From Bolinopsis microptera (taxonomy: Eukaryota > Ctenophora > Tentaculata > Lobata > Bolinopsidae): 64,000 nucleotides of DNA. Shown one piece after another: positions 37,384 through 49,600 of the stretch. A model generated the notes under the pieces. It was not told where the DNA came from. It saw only the letters and a program-made list of their open reading frames with translations, and made no database searches. The translations under genes and the position numbers were made by a program. The DNA is taken from positions 13,313,118-13,377,117 of the forward strand of contig NC_087078.1 in NCBI RefSeq assembly GCF_026151205.1, given 5' to 3'. Every line of letters starts with the position of its first letter. Positions within the stretch are counted from its first letter, which is position 1.

Positions 37384-37600
37384 CCTGCAACCTGGGGACT
37401 CCAGGCTGTAATGTTCATAAAAATTGAAAATGAAGATTCATGGCGGAATGACAGACTGAGCGCCGCCGCGCCCAGTAGACTTTACTTGTTTAACTATGTT
37501 ATGTGACCTCGGGCTCAGGCTTTTCTGTTCATAAACAGATTGAATATGCGGCGAAATTACAGGCAAGCGCCGCCCAGCAAATTTTAACTTGACGAATGTT
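37384..37600. repeat. Dispersed repeat, inverted relative to 50640-50815
   Basis: The phrases 'tggcggaatgacagactgag', 'cgccgcccag' and 'ctggggactccaggctgtaa' are reverse complements of phrases at 50650-50815 ('cagcctgtcattccgcc', 'agcctggggtcctcagg'). Copies in both places lie about 100 bp left of a copy of the 9-bp-TSD MITE. Confidence 0.6.
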
Positions 37601-37683
37601 ACTCGTCTAAATTTCTTCGAAGTAGCGCGCGCCGCTTTCTTCTCGAAATGTTATGGCCCGATGGCACGAGCTACGAAGTAGCG

Positions 37684-38058
37684 GGATGATGATTAATCAC
37701 TCTACACTCGACTGTCACGTGACTTTTTCAACCCGTTCTCTAGCTGGCCCTGAAAGACTATTCGAAACCCTAACCCTCTAGTCTGATTCCAACCCTAACC
37801 CTAACCCAATCCATAACAAAAGCATATGCTGAAACTCTAACCCTAACGAGAAATTAGACTAACTTCCTTATACGGTCATATCACGTGATCGAGACAGTTT
37901 TTCGCCAATATCTCGTCAGGGGAGCATTTTAACCCTATGTCATGGTGGGTGATTCGGAATCAGCGTCCGAAAATACATCGATTGAAGTTGGTTTCAACTG
38001 TCGGGAGCCCTTTTAGAACAATCTCGAAGATCGACTGTAGAGTGATTTAGCACGCTCG
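37684..38058. mobile_element. Mutator-type MITE with telomere-like CCCTAA repeats, copy 1
   Basis: A 375-bp element is flanked by a perfect 9-bp duplication, GAAGTAGCG (37675-37683 and 38059-38067). The terminal regions share an inverted 'aatcactctaca(c/g)tcga'. The interior has several CCCTAACCCTAA tracts and two CACGTG boxes. A related copy sits at 50919-51324 with a different 9-bp duplication, which establishes the borders independently. A target duplication of 9 bp is characteristic of MULE elements. Confidence 0.85.
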
Positions 38059-38401
38059 GAAGTAGCGCACACCGGGCCAGATCATCCCGGCTCAAGCTGT
38101 TCATAGGAATAAGATTATCGTGCGATATTTGCGCTGTGGCCAAATTATATACCATCCGATAGGAAAAACGCCAAATCGGATGTCGCAAGAAAAGCGAAAC
38201 CTAGCGCAGGTTCCTATAAAAAGTTATGACTAAATAACTGGTCAAAATAAATATTTACACCGCGCAGCAAATAAAACAAACGAATATCAAAATAACATGC
38301 GCGTCGCTATTATGTATCGCTAGGCGTTACTATGGTTATGGCGTTACTATGGTTATGACGTCACAAATGACTATATTTGGAAATGAGGGGAAGGCTCCTT
38401 T

Positions 38402-38710
38402 CTCGCAACGGCGAGGTAGCGCAGTTGGTTAGAACACCAGCTTTGCAACCGCGAGGTTGCGAGTTCGAATCCCAATGTCTGCCTGGTTGTGGGGTGAGCG
38501 TCGTTGACGTTCAGCTAAGGATCCTGAGTGGTCTATGCAGCCCCCCGGTATACTCAGCCGAATACTCGGGAAATCGGGTGTGAGGGTTAAATGAGGAGCT
38601 GCACATTGCAGCAGTCTCGGGCGAAGTAAGTATGGTACACACTACTTTAAGTTTAACAGTCACTGGCCAAAATAAATCCTTCGGCTTCCTGCAATTGGCT
38701 GGTTGCACGT
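38402..38710 (+). mobile_element. tRNA-Ala-derived SINE
   Basis: A tRNA-like head has an A box (TAGCGCAGTTGG, from about 38417) and a B box (GAGTTCGAATCCC, 38461-38473). A TTTGCAA loop would present a TGC (Ala) anticodon. The anticodon stem (CCAGC against CCGCG) does not pair, so it is not a working tRNA gene. About 230 bp of unrelated body follow, ending near 'ccaaaataaatccttcgg'. Pol III transcription and LINE-dependent mobility would be expected, but the partner LINE is not seen. Confidence 0.7.
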
Positions 38711-40140
38711 GTTTAACAATGTAGCTGTTGGAATACTTCGAAGTAATATGTATAAGTGTCTTGATACAAAATTACTGTCATGTACTATATCATATATACT
38801 GTAGTCGATCAACTTAACCGACTATACCATATCAATTATCGTATGATTATTTGTACCATTAGTTCTGATTACCAATTCGCACTTGCAACTTGCTGGCCCA
38901 AAACTTATTCCTTGCCAAACTTTTATTTTTTCGTATTGTTTGACATACAAATGGCCATATAATAAGAATCATTTGATTCAGCCAGTGTCATTGATAATGG
39001 TATTGGTATGTTTTATCTCTCTTTTCGTGAGATTATTGTTGAACTTGATCTCGTGGTACATGTCTTCACATACAACCACTATACCTACGGGGGCGTTTGC
39101 ATAGTTTCAGCAAGCTCTTGGCTATTTTACCAACCAGTACAATTCACAGACCAGCGCAATAAATTGTTTTAGACTATAATTAGAGTACTGCTCAAAGGTT
39201 ACTATGAGTATGACATGCGATTATCAGTTCTACAAAATGTCTATTAATTAATAGTTAGATTGATAAAGTTCTTTAGATTTATTGAATAATCTCGGTCAAA
39301 TTGAGTGGGTTCCTTGTTACAGCAAGACAAGAATTCAAACACATTTTATTCTATCAATAATTCATTTCAGTCATATTCAAGATTACAGTCGAAACATCCC
39401 ATGAAATGCTTACTCTAAAATCTTTAAGTAAACGGTTGTCAACATTGCAGTTCGTCTCCTGGCCATGTTTTAGAAACCTTGCAGTCATTCGATCTGCAGA
39501 CACAGCTTGGCAGCGAATCCGTCGCTGTACGAAGATTCATCTGCAAGTGCAGGCCCAAAATTGTTGAATGCAATGCCCTAGCCTATAATATCTGAATTAC
39601 ACCATCTTAAATCAAAACTCGTCCAGTTCATGCTCTCTCTCTTCCTGATAACCTGTAACCACCCATCAGGGGCTACTCTTCTCAATTTAAACTGGCTGCT
39701 TTGCTAGAGGAATGACAGAGATCTCCTCTCCGTGGTCTGGGTGGTCACACGATGCACCAATTACGAAAGCGATGCCAGCTATTTTAAATAACCTAACAGT
39801 TAAGACTCGGTTTTGATATTAAAACTGTTCGTGTTACAGGGTTATGGATATACAAATATTGTGTCAATGAAGATCACAAATAAAAGGTACAAAATACTTT
39901 CGGATGATGCAAATAAAATGGAATCATTACAGACCTGGCTGACTATCTAATTCTCTATTGTGTTCACAGTAGTTCAAGCCTAACATAATTGAAGATTCTA
40001 ATAATTTAAGCATTGATCGTTGAAACACAGTTCAACAATGATCAAATAACCTAGCAGTAAGGTTGAAATATAGTACAATCGAAAGTATAACTAAATACCA
40101 ATATCATAAAACCGTTAATATCAATAATCAAATGTCGAAT

Positions 40141-40965
40141 TCATAGTGCAGCAAAAACAGCAGAGAGATAATCAATGACTTCGTACTCCTGGTTATTGTA
40201 GGCTTGCATGAAGGATTCCAGAAGGGAGTCGTACCTTATCCACTTGGCAGCTCTCTGGGGTGGAGGTCTTCTCATCAGCCTATCCGTGATCTTCTGGTCT
40301 GTTAGTCCTTGCTCTAGTTTGAGGGCTTCAAGGAATTTCCAGATGGTAGGATTTGAACACTGGACGAGGCTGCGGAAGCCATTATGTCATCCTTCTGCAA
40401 GGTTCAAAGAGCGTGGGAGACCAGTTAGACAGCAATCGTACTGGTTCCAGGACAGGTGATCGAAGCGAGCAGGTCTGTTTGGTGTTCCCATCCACGTGGA
40501 CTCAAAGTATAATGTAAAGACATCCATATCTGCGGAGAGGATAGGTCTAACTCTAAGGGTCTGCCATGCGTAGTGGACGTCACCAGGAGGGATGAAAGGT
40601 AGAGCTCCGATCCGTTGGAAGGCTTTCCGGATGTCGGATCCAACCACCTGATACTCCGGAACAAGGTCGGAGCGAGCGAAGTTTCTCCATAGAGCCTGTT
40701 TGAAGTGGAAGTAGCAGCCACGTAGAGTAGCCCCGGGCCAGACAGCAGTGACACTGTTCCGTAGCCCAGCTTCATAATCGCAAAGGGCGGTGTCTGGATG
40801 GAAAGGTCCAAAGCGATCCAGTTCTTCTAGTAGGTTTGTGTAGTGTTCTTGCCGCTTTCCAGGGAGAAGACCAAACGCCAGAGGAAGTCTGTAATTGTCT
40901 GGGGTGATTCCATGTACTGTCAGGAGTTGGGTGAATAGATTGGGTGCCACCTTTTTTTGTTTTGT
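40141..40965 (-). pseudogene. MULE (Mutator-like) transposase, C-terminal part with one internal stop
   Basis: On the minus strand one frame reads FTQLLTVHG, then CDYEAGLRNSVTAVWPG and GCYFHFKQALWRNF, all typical of the MULE transposase domain. It continues to a stop at about 40387 within '...SLNLAEG*HNGFRSL'. The family normally has a tryptophan at this place, so a single TGG-to-TGA change would account for the break. The same frame then runs on (NPTIWKFLEALKLEQGL, MRRPPPQRAAKWIRYDSLL) to TGA at 40141-40143. The N-terminal half, including the first catalytic Asp (DGTF region), is missing. The segment is more GC-rich than its surroundings, consistent with a transposon origin. Confidence 0.88.
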
Positions 40966-41288
40966 GTTGCTGCGCTGAGAGGTGTTTATGTTGGTCGGCA
41001 GCTTTCTGCTTCAAATCTGCTCTGAACTCTGCTTTCTTAGCTAGAATTTCTTTAGCTAGGCAAATTTTGTCTTTCGCACGTACGTCTCCTGAGGAAAATA
41101 ATTATTATTAATAGTCAAACATGAATCATAACACATAGAGGGGGGTTTGGTCGTTGATTACGTTATCAACATTTTCTTTTTTACCCTCTAGAATAATAAC
41201 AATTTGACAATATTTTAATTCAAATTCCACTCAATTTCACTCTGATAGTGATAAAATTTAGAAATTGATCGAATATCCGGCTATAATA

Positions 41289-41965
41289 CAGCAGGGTGTC
41301 ATAATTATTGGCGTGTAGACAATTTTGCGTAAAATTTTAGCCCACCCAAGCTTTTAGAAACGATCATTACTTGACTTCTGAGTGTCAGTTTCCTATGGAG
41401 TCTTGATCATTCAAGAAATAATCCTTCATACTACAGTTTAGTCTAAAAATGAAGTCCGAAAGAAGTTAAATTTTGTCGATAATCACGACGAAAGAGAAAA
41501 ATTTGGATTACTGGACTTAAAGCCTTCGGCTGCTTACCCTAAATTCCGGGATGAGTCCGCCTGACTATATTTTATTGCGTCAGTTAGAGGAGAAAGAGAG
41601 CTTTTATAAAATCTATAGTTTTCTATATGTTTCGCTATCGCCTGAAGAGCTGTGCACTTTAGTCTAAAGAATAATTTCAGAAAAAATTCACCGAAAAAAA
41701 TTGCACATAAAATCTCTTACTTCTTCGTAAATCTAACCAAGTATGGAATCGACCCTTTAAATAACGGCCTAAATTATGGGTTTTGAGGTACATCAACACA
41801 AAATTCTGAAATCAAGAAAAAGTTCAGACGATTATCTACAGACCAGTTTTTGAATTTTGAAATTTAGATATTCAGAAGTAAAGTTATGACCCGGCGAAAA
41901 ATATTGATTTCATCATAAAATACACATAAAATTTCAAACACGCCAATAATTCTGACACCCTGCAG
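41289..41965. mobile_element. TA-flanked DNA transposon relic (677 bp)
   Basis: TA dinucleotides (41287-41288 and 41966-41967) flank inverted termini. The left begins CAGCAGGGTGTCATAATTAT and the right, read on the other strand, CTGCAGGGTGTCAGAATTAT, with similarity continuing through GGCGTG. The CAGGGTGTC-style end and TA duplication suggest mariner/Tc1 ancestry. The interior is AT-rich without a usable frame. Confidence 0.75.
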
Positions 41966-42251
41966 TAGTAAGTAGTTTAGAAGTTGCTTGGCCGGATATC
42001 ATAACAATGATTTCGGCTCATCATCATAGCATGATCAGGGTAGCATGAAACGTAGAAAAAGTGTTTTCTAGGAAAATAGTCAAGGGGGGGGGGATCAGGC
42101 CATGATTACGTACTTTTGCTGTCAGGAGGGCCGGGGGGGTTGGGTCTTGATAACGGTTGATTACGGAAGGGGGGAGGCCAGGGGGGTAAAAATTTGTAAA
42201 TGCGAGTATTACCGCGCGGCGCTAAAAATTATTCAAAAATGTTGACACTTA

Positions 42252-45197
42252 TAGTCAAGGATCTGACGACATTCCCGTCTATATAACTTCCGCCCCGGGG
42301 TTTGAGACTTGGAATACCTCAAGGGACCCATTAGAAACAAATTTGGCTTGGGTAGAAATTTTGGCTATGGGGCAGTTTTGCGCAATTGACCACGCCCTTT
42401 TTTGGCGCTTTTGCAACTTTAGAATCAAAATAACTCCGCTTCTAATTGGAATTAGAAGCTCAGCTTGGCTTTAAAGTTGTTCAGAATCATCACATTTAGG
42501 GGGGTAGAGCATAATTTTAAAGTCAACAGACATCGGGTTGTTGAGTTATGTGACCACACCCTTATTTACCCTCGCGAGTCGTGATTTTCACACTAAATAC
42601 GAGATATCTCGGCTTCTGATTGAGCTACGTGCTCATCCTGGGCATTAAAATGTTCAGAATCATCACATTGAGTAGGGTAGACCACAATTTCAAAGTCCTC
42701 AGATGTCAGGTTGTTGAGTTATTAGGCCCCAACCTGTTTTTACGCTCTTGCGGGTAGCGATTGCAGCGCTTAAAATCAAAATAACTCAGCCTCCAATTGA
42801 AGTTAGGAGCAAAACTCGGGCAGCAAAATGTTCACAATCATCACATTGAGTGGGGTAGAACGTAGTTTCAAAGTCCTCAGACGTCAGGTTGTTGAGTTAT
42901 TAGGCCCACACCATAATATTTATGCTCTCGCGAGTCGCGAGTCGAAACTTAAAATCAAAATAACTCGGCTTCTGATTAGAGTTAGGAACTAAACTTGGGC
43001 ATAAAAATGTTCAGAATCATCACATTAAGTGGGGTAGAACGTGGTTTCAAAGTTCTCAGGCGTCAGGTTGTTGAGTTATTAGGCCCACACAATAATATTT
43101 ACTCTCTCGCAAGTCGCGAGTTGACACTTAAAATCAAAATAACTCGGCTTCTGATTAGAGTTAGGAACTAAACTTGGGCATAAAAATGTTCAAAATCATC
43201 ACATTGAGTGGGATAGAACTTAGTTTCAAAGTCCTCAGACGTCAGGTTGTTGAGTTATTAGGCGGAACCCTATTTTTACGCTCTCGCGAGTCAACACTTA
43301 AAATCAAGATAACTCGGTTCCTGATTAGAGTTAGGAACAAAACTTGGGCATGGAAATGTTCAGAATTATCACATTAAGTGGGGTAGAACTTGGTTTCAAA
43401 GTCTTCAGACGTCAGGTTGTTAAGTTATTCGACGGAACCCTATTTTTACGCTCTCGCAAGTAGTGATTCTATGCTTAAAATCAAAATAACTCTGCTCCGG
43501 ATTAGAGTTAGGAATTAAACTTGGGCATAGAAATGTCCAGAATTGTGAACATTTTTATGCCCAAGTTTAGTTCCTAACTCTAATCAGAAGCCGAGATATT
43601 TTGATTTTAAGTGTCGACTCGCGACTTGCGAGAGTAAATATTATGGTGTGGGCCTAATAACTCAACAACCTGACGTCTGATGACTTTGAAACTACGTTCT
43701 ATCCCACTCAATGTGATGATTCTGAACATTTTTATGCCCAAGTTTTGTTCCTAATTCTTATCAGAAACCGAGTTATTTTGATTTTAAGTGTCGACTCGCG
43801 ACCCGCGAGAGCATAAAAATAGGGTTCCGCCTAATAACTCAACAACCTGACGCCTGAGAACTTTGAAACCACGTTCTACCTCACTTAATATGATAATTCT
43901 GAACATTTCCATGCCCAAGTTTTGTTCCTAACCCTAATCAGAAGCCGAGTTATCTTGATTTTAAGTGTTGACTCGCGACTCGCGAGAGCATAAAAATAGG
44001 GTTCCGCCTAATAACTCAACAACCTGACGTCTGAGGACTTTGAAACTACGTTCTATCCCACTCAATGTGATGATTCTGGACATTTTTATGCCCAAGTTTA
44101 GTTCCTAACTCTAATCAGAAGCCGAGTTATTTTGATTTTAAGTGTCGACTCGCGACTTGCGAGAGAGTAAATATTATGGTGTGGGCCTAATAACTCAACA
44201 ACCTGACGTCTGATGACTTTGAAACTAAGTTCTATCCCACTCAATCTGATGATTCTGAACATTTTTATGCCCAAGTTTAGTTCCTAACTCTAATCAGAAG
44301 CCGAGTTATTTTGATTTTAAGTGTCGACTCGCGACTCGCGAGAGCATAAAAATAGGGTTCCGCCTAATAACTCAACAACCTGACTCCTGAGAACTTTGAA
44401 ACCACGTTCTACCCCACTTAATGTGATGATTCTGAACATTTTTATGCCCAAGTTTAGTTCCTAACTCTAATCAGAAGCCGAGTTATTTTGATTTTAAGTG
44501 TCGACTCGCGACTCGCGAGAGCGTAAATATTATGGTGTGGGCCTAATAACTCAACAACCTGACGTCTGAGGACTTTGAAACTACGTTCTACCCCACTCAA
44601 TGTGATGATTGTGAACATTTTGCTGCCCGAGTTTTGCTCCTAACTTCAATTGGAGGCTGAGTTATTTTGATTTTAAGCGCTGCAATCGCTACCCGCGAGA
44701 GCGTAAAAACAGGTTGGGGCCTAATAACTCAACAACCTGACATCTGAGGACTTTGAAATTGTGGTCTACCCTACTCAATGTGATGATTCTGAACATTTTA
44801 ATGCCCAGGATGAGCACGTAGCTCAATCAGAAGCCGAGATATCTCGTATTTAGTGTGAAAATCACGACTCGCGAGGGTAAATAAGGGTGTGGTCACATAA
44901 CTCAACAACCCGATGTCTGTTGACTTTAAAATTATGCTCTACCCCCCTAAATGTGATGATTCTGAACAACTTTAAAGCCAAGCTGAGCTTCTAATTCCAA
45001 TTAGAAGCGGAGTTATTTTGATTCTAAAGTTGCAAAAGCGCCAAAAAAGGGCGTGGTCAATTGCGCAAAACTGCCCCATAGCCAAAATTTCTACCCAAGC
45101 CAAATTTGTTTCTAATGGGTCCCTTGAGGTATTCCAAGTCTCAAACCCCGGGGCGGAAGTTATATAGACGGGAATGTCGTCAGATCCATGACTATTA
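42252..45197. repeat. 2.9-kb palindrome (foldback element) built from ~175-bp satellite-like units
   Basis: The left arm (about 42252-43535) and right arm (about 43545-45197) are near-identical reverse complements, with a centre near 43540. The ends match closely (left 'tatagtcaaggatctgacga', right complement 'aatagtcatggatctgacga'). Each arm is an array of a 170-179-bp unit, recognisable by 'caggttgttgagttatt', 'aaaatcaaaataactcggct' and a CpG-rich 'ctctcgcgagtcgcgag' block. The left arm has six units and the right arm eight. The two extra units lie near the centre. Outer units match their mirror partners better than their neighbours. Confidence 0.9.
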
Positions 45198-45254
45198 GGG
45201 GTTTTATCAGTATAAACAGATCGCGCCAGGGGCAGACAGAAGATGAATCCGAGT

Positions 45255-46680
45255 TCGTGGAAACATTTGTGTCCGATTTGGAAACATGTTTTTGGCTGTA
45301 TATGTCCGTAAACAGAGCTGGATTTACCCTGGGATGATACAGTGGCTTGAGTACTAACATTTTAAGCTTCCTGTGAAATATTTCTATGATTCATAGAATG
45401 AACGAAATGAACAAAAAATGAACATTATCCTAGAATAGCCTAAAATGAGCTGAAACCTGGTATCGATTGGTATTGATACCACAAGTGTCCCTGAGAAGTT
45501 TGGTGGGTCTAACATGTTCAGAAAGGGCTCTGGGGCAATGTTTCCATTTTGGTGTCAGAGTAGTTGAGCTCGTGGAAACATTTGTGTCCGATTTGGAAAC
45601 ATGCCCTTGTAGCTGCAATTATGCCTGAACTGACTTGGATTCGATCTGGTATGGTAGAAAGACATGTGTACTAATACAGAAGATGAATCCGAGATTGTGG
45701 AACCAGATGATACGGTTTTTGAGGCATTTTTATACGGTCATTTCAGTCTGTTAAAGTAGTTTCAGAGTGCTGGAAATGGTTTCACGGTGTAGGGGGATGT
45801 GTTTACTAACTATTTTGACGTCAAAATTGTCGCCAGAGGCTCCCTGAGTCATGGAATGAACAGAATGAACAAAAATGAATTTTTTTTCTAAAACTCGTCG
45901 GATTGCCCCAAAACAGGTCGGAATCGTTTGGTATTGACCCTTATAGTGTTCCTACAAAGTTTGGTGGCCCTAGCACTCCCAGAACGCCCACTAGAGACTT
46001 GATTCCATTTCCGTATCAAAAAGCTGGTTCCTGAGTATCCGATATTGATATCAAAACCATAATCACCCCCTAAAATGTCACGTGCACCACCCCTAAAACT
46101 TCAGGTAATATACAGGTTGTGTAGTACTCAGAATGTTGCTCAATTATTAATTTTTAACTACTTCTGGGACTAATATACCTATTTCTGAGAGGTGTAGACT
46201 AGAATTTCTCTCTCTGTTGAAAAGAAATGGTGGAATTTAGTCAATTTACTTTTTGTGACATTTTGGGGACTTTTTTTTGAATACCCAGAACTTACGGCAA
46301 AACAGTAACTCAGTCAACAAAATTAGCAACTGTAGATATCTAGAGTTAGATTATCTAGTTATAAACTAACAATTGGCACAAAATAAATGGATTCTATGTG
46401 ATTTTAACCTTGTGCAAATTGCATGTTTTAATTGCATTTTTTGGGATTTTTAACATCATCCTGCATTTTAGCAATTTTAGTGACCTGTAGTTAACTAAGC
46501 CAACCCAGTAATCGATCTGACCTTCTCTAAAGACTAGATTTGACTGCTTTTAGCAAAATTGGAAACATTTGTGTCCGATTTGGAAACATGCCCTTGTAGC
46601 CGCATTTATGCCTATTGCCTTGACTGACTTGAAATCGATCTGGTATGGTAGAGGGTCATTTGTACTAATGACAACATTTA
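45255..46680. repeat. Dispersed/tandem repeat next to the palindrome
   Basis: The phrase 'gaaacatttgtgtccgattt' followed by 'ggaaacatg' occurs at about 45259, 45573 and 46562. The second and third copies continue together through 'cccttgtag', 'gatctggtatggtaga' and 'gtactaat'. The frames in this region are repeat-derived and not credible genes. Confidence 0.75.
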
Positions 46681-46689
46681 TATGCAATT

Positions 46690-49600
46690 TATAAAGCAAC
46701 ATAAGGTCTCCAGTGCTTCATTTTATAGACATTGGCAAAAAACTATTTTTTGGCTCAGCGAACCAAAAATGGCACTGAATTTTGGTAACTTGAACTAGGA
46801 AGGTCGTAGAGACTTGAATTTTAGCTTAAAATGACCGCAAACATCATATTTATATACAACTTATAAAGCAATATAAGCCTTTTAATGCTTATTTGTTAAG
46901 ATATTGACAAAAATCGGTTATTTTGGTTGCACGCGTGAGGAAAAATACCAAATTGGGGAACAATTGTTGGTCTTTTTTTTTAAAGTTTTGTGCTCAAGTT
47001 ATTAAAATGTGCTTTGCAGTTGTAGATCGGGTGTTTTCTTCCAATATGGGTTTCGGTATAAATCAGGAAGCACCCGGTTCATGGGTGATAGGGGTTAAGA
47101 ACCCTAAAATGTCAGGAGATGGGCGAGACAATTGTCTGAATTTGGTTATAAAATCACTCTTTGCTAGGGTTAGCTTTTTTTCCGCTACAGCGATCCGATT
47201 TCTAACTACTAATCATCCCCCTCTACATCATTCTCTTTTAGATACGTGATTTCTATAAGTTCTTCAAGGTACATACGGCATGATGTTAAGTCTGGTGGTT
47301 ACAATTCGATAAAATCAGTATTTACAAGCAAAAAACTGCCCCAAATTTCTCCTCCGAATATGGTCCGCTAGTTCGAAATTATAAACGTTATTGAGACATT
47401 ACATTAGGGTAATTTACCACTGAGACCAGATGTAGTGATCTAGATTCAGATAAAGCGAAGAAGGTGCATATATGAATTAAAAATCGATTTAATTGGCTAT
47501 CAATTATAATAATTACCAGGCATGAGGATATTTTTCCTTCAAACGATCCAATTCCACCACACTGGATTTGTGCTTCATTTTAGCATAGTTGATCTTCGCT
47601 TTAAAGATGTCTACGTCTTGTTTCTTCTAATACCCTGCGGTTAAGATAATTTAAATTAAAGGTTTAGTTAATTGGAGAATTTAAAAGCTTACGAAATTAA
47701 CTTCGGGATAACTTCTCAACTGCACAAAATATCCAAGTTAACAACCATTTAAATTTTAAGCAATTTAAATGGTTGTGAGCAATTTAAGCGTCTATTTCTT
47801 TATCCATGGGAATGTTAGCCTTAGTTTAAGCATTTATTTACGTTCATATAAGGGTCAAAACAAATAATAATATTGGAGTGCTACTAATGGAGCTGTTGTG
47901 ACTGCCACACCGCACTCATCGTAAGAGCTACTAACTTTTTTATGTCAATATCAGCATTACCAATCATCTAAGATTCTAACCACCGAATTGTTTCTGTTGC
48001 AGATATAAATCTTAGTGGGCTTAGTTAATACTCGAGAATCTGGCAAAGGTCCTGCCTTCAATGGGACTTCCACGAATGTGGTGATTCTGACCGTTCTGAT
48101 GACAAAGATAAGCGTTTTTCCTAAGCGCAAAAGGATTTTCCTAACAAAAGCAGTTAACATTGCTGTGCAAAACTTTCTACTTACTAGTCATTTCACTTTC
48201 ACTGTCAAGTGTCAGGACACGTCATTTTAGTGTCATTTAAAAAACATGTCCTTAGTAGGCTGTATCAAAAACCACAAACAATAATTTATTCACCTTCTAA
48301 ATAGGTGCATTAAGTCATAGGACTCCCAATTGACATTTAAATAATTGTTAAATTGAATTTTTTGTTCAATTGAGAAATTGTCAATAAATAGTTAAAATAG
48401 CACAGTTACCTGCATAGTTGACAAGTTCATTAATGTTGTTTCGGTGAACAGGGCGTTCTTTCTCATTCATTTCGTATCAGGCTGAATTTGATTATCATTA
48501 TATTTACGCTTATTTATAATTGTACCAATCAAAATCATGTGAAAAGCTTGTATATGTTATAATCCAAAATTAAGTCTCACGCTAGACAAACCATCTGCAT
48601 CCTGTGAGAGCATCTTTGATTAGAAGATCTTTGGGGTGATCTTGGCAACTCTTTCTAAGCATAGTCTGGATCTATAAACATGTCAGCTTCTTGTGGTGAT
48701 AGTAAAGTTATAATATTATTATTATTATCTTATCTAAAATAGCTAATAGTTTAGTTAATTATTAACAGGCCCCATAACGTGGGCAATAACATCCTCTTTA
48801 CAAGCTGAAATATATAGTTCGGAATTAATAGTTCAGGAAAATAATTCAGGGTAGAGCGATAAAAAGGCATGTAGTTCTAATGTACCTTCACAATAGTGAC
48901 TTTAAATATATCAAGCAAGAGATTAAACTGCATTAGAAAGGAAAACAAATTTTTTTAGCAGAGGTACTGAAATGATTGTTATCTAAAATGAGTACCCTTA
49001 GGACACGTTAAATAGTGCATGAACCATAAATATGTTTGAACCATAAATTAATTATCCGTAGTGGGTAAATGTGTTCACACTTCCATTGGATGATGAGTTA
49101 AGTGGTCAGTTGTACAATTGTGCAGTTCCAAATCGGCAAGCCAATACTGAAAGTAAAAAACGAGTAGGAAAACAAAATAGTTAGGATAACAAGATCCTAT
49201 GAAAAAACTGCTGTATCAATTATTAAACATTGATGAGACGTGTTAGATAGCTGCTTTAAATAACATTACGGGAGACAAGAGTAAATTACGAACAAAACAG
49301 AAAGGACATCGGAACATGGTTTCTCACATTTGTGTAATGAAATGCTATGCTAATGGTAGCGCTCGATCTGTTATGCCTTTAAGTTTAACCGCGCGCACTG
49401 CACACGCCAATTGTCAGAGTGTTTTTCACCACTAAAATGTGCTACTCCTGTTAAATTCAAAACTTTCTTCTCACTGAAAATGCTAATAAATTTTATCGAA
49501 CAGTATTTTTGGGTAAAAATATTTCCAAATGCGACCATAAAATACCTTTAAATGTTTGCGCGCGAAAATCTATTGTTTGTAAATTTTTTTAAATGTATAC

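Noticed and set aside
37760-37860. True interstitial telomere
   Set aside because: The CCCTAA tracts are short, interrupted and contained inside a MITE present twice with target duplications.
38402-38475. Functional tRNA-Ala gene
   Set aside because: The anticodon stem does not pair and the acceptor stem is not closed. The head-plus-body layout fits a SINE.
43174-43377. 67-codon frame within the palindrome
   Set aside because: It is one of many frames read through ~175-bp satellite units and is not conserved between units.
46923-47249. 108-codon plus-strand frame
   Set aside because: It begins in dispersed repeat sequence, has no recognisable motif and no splice support.
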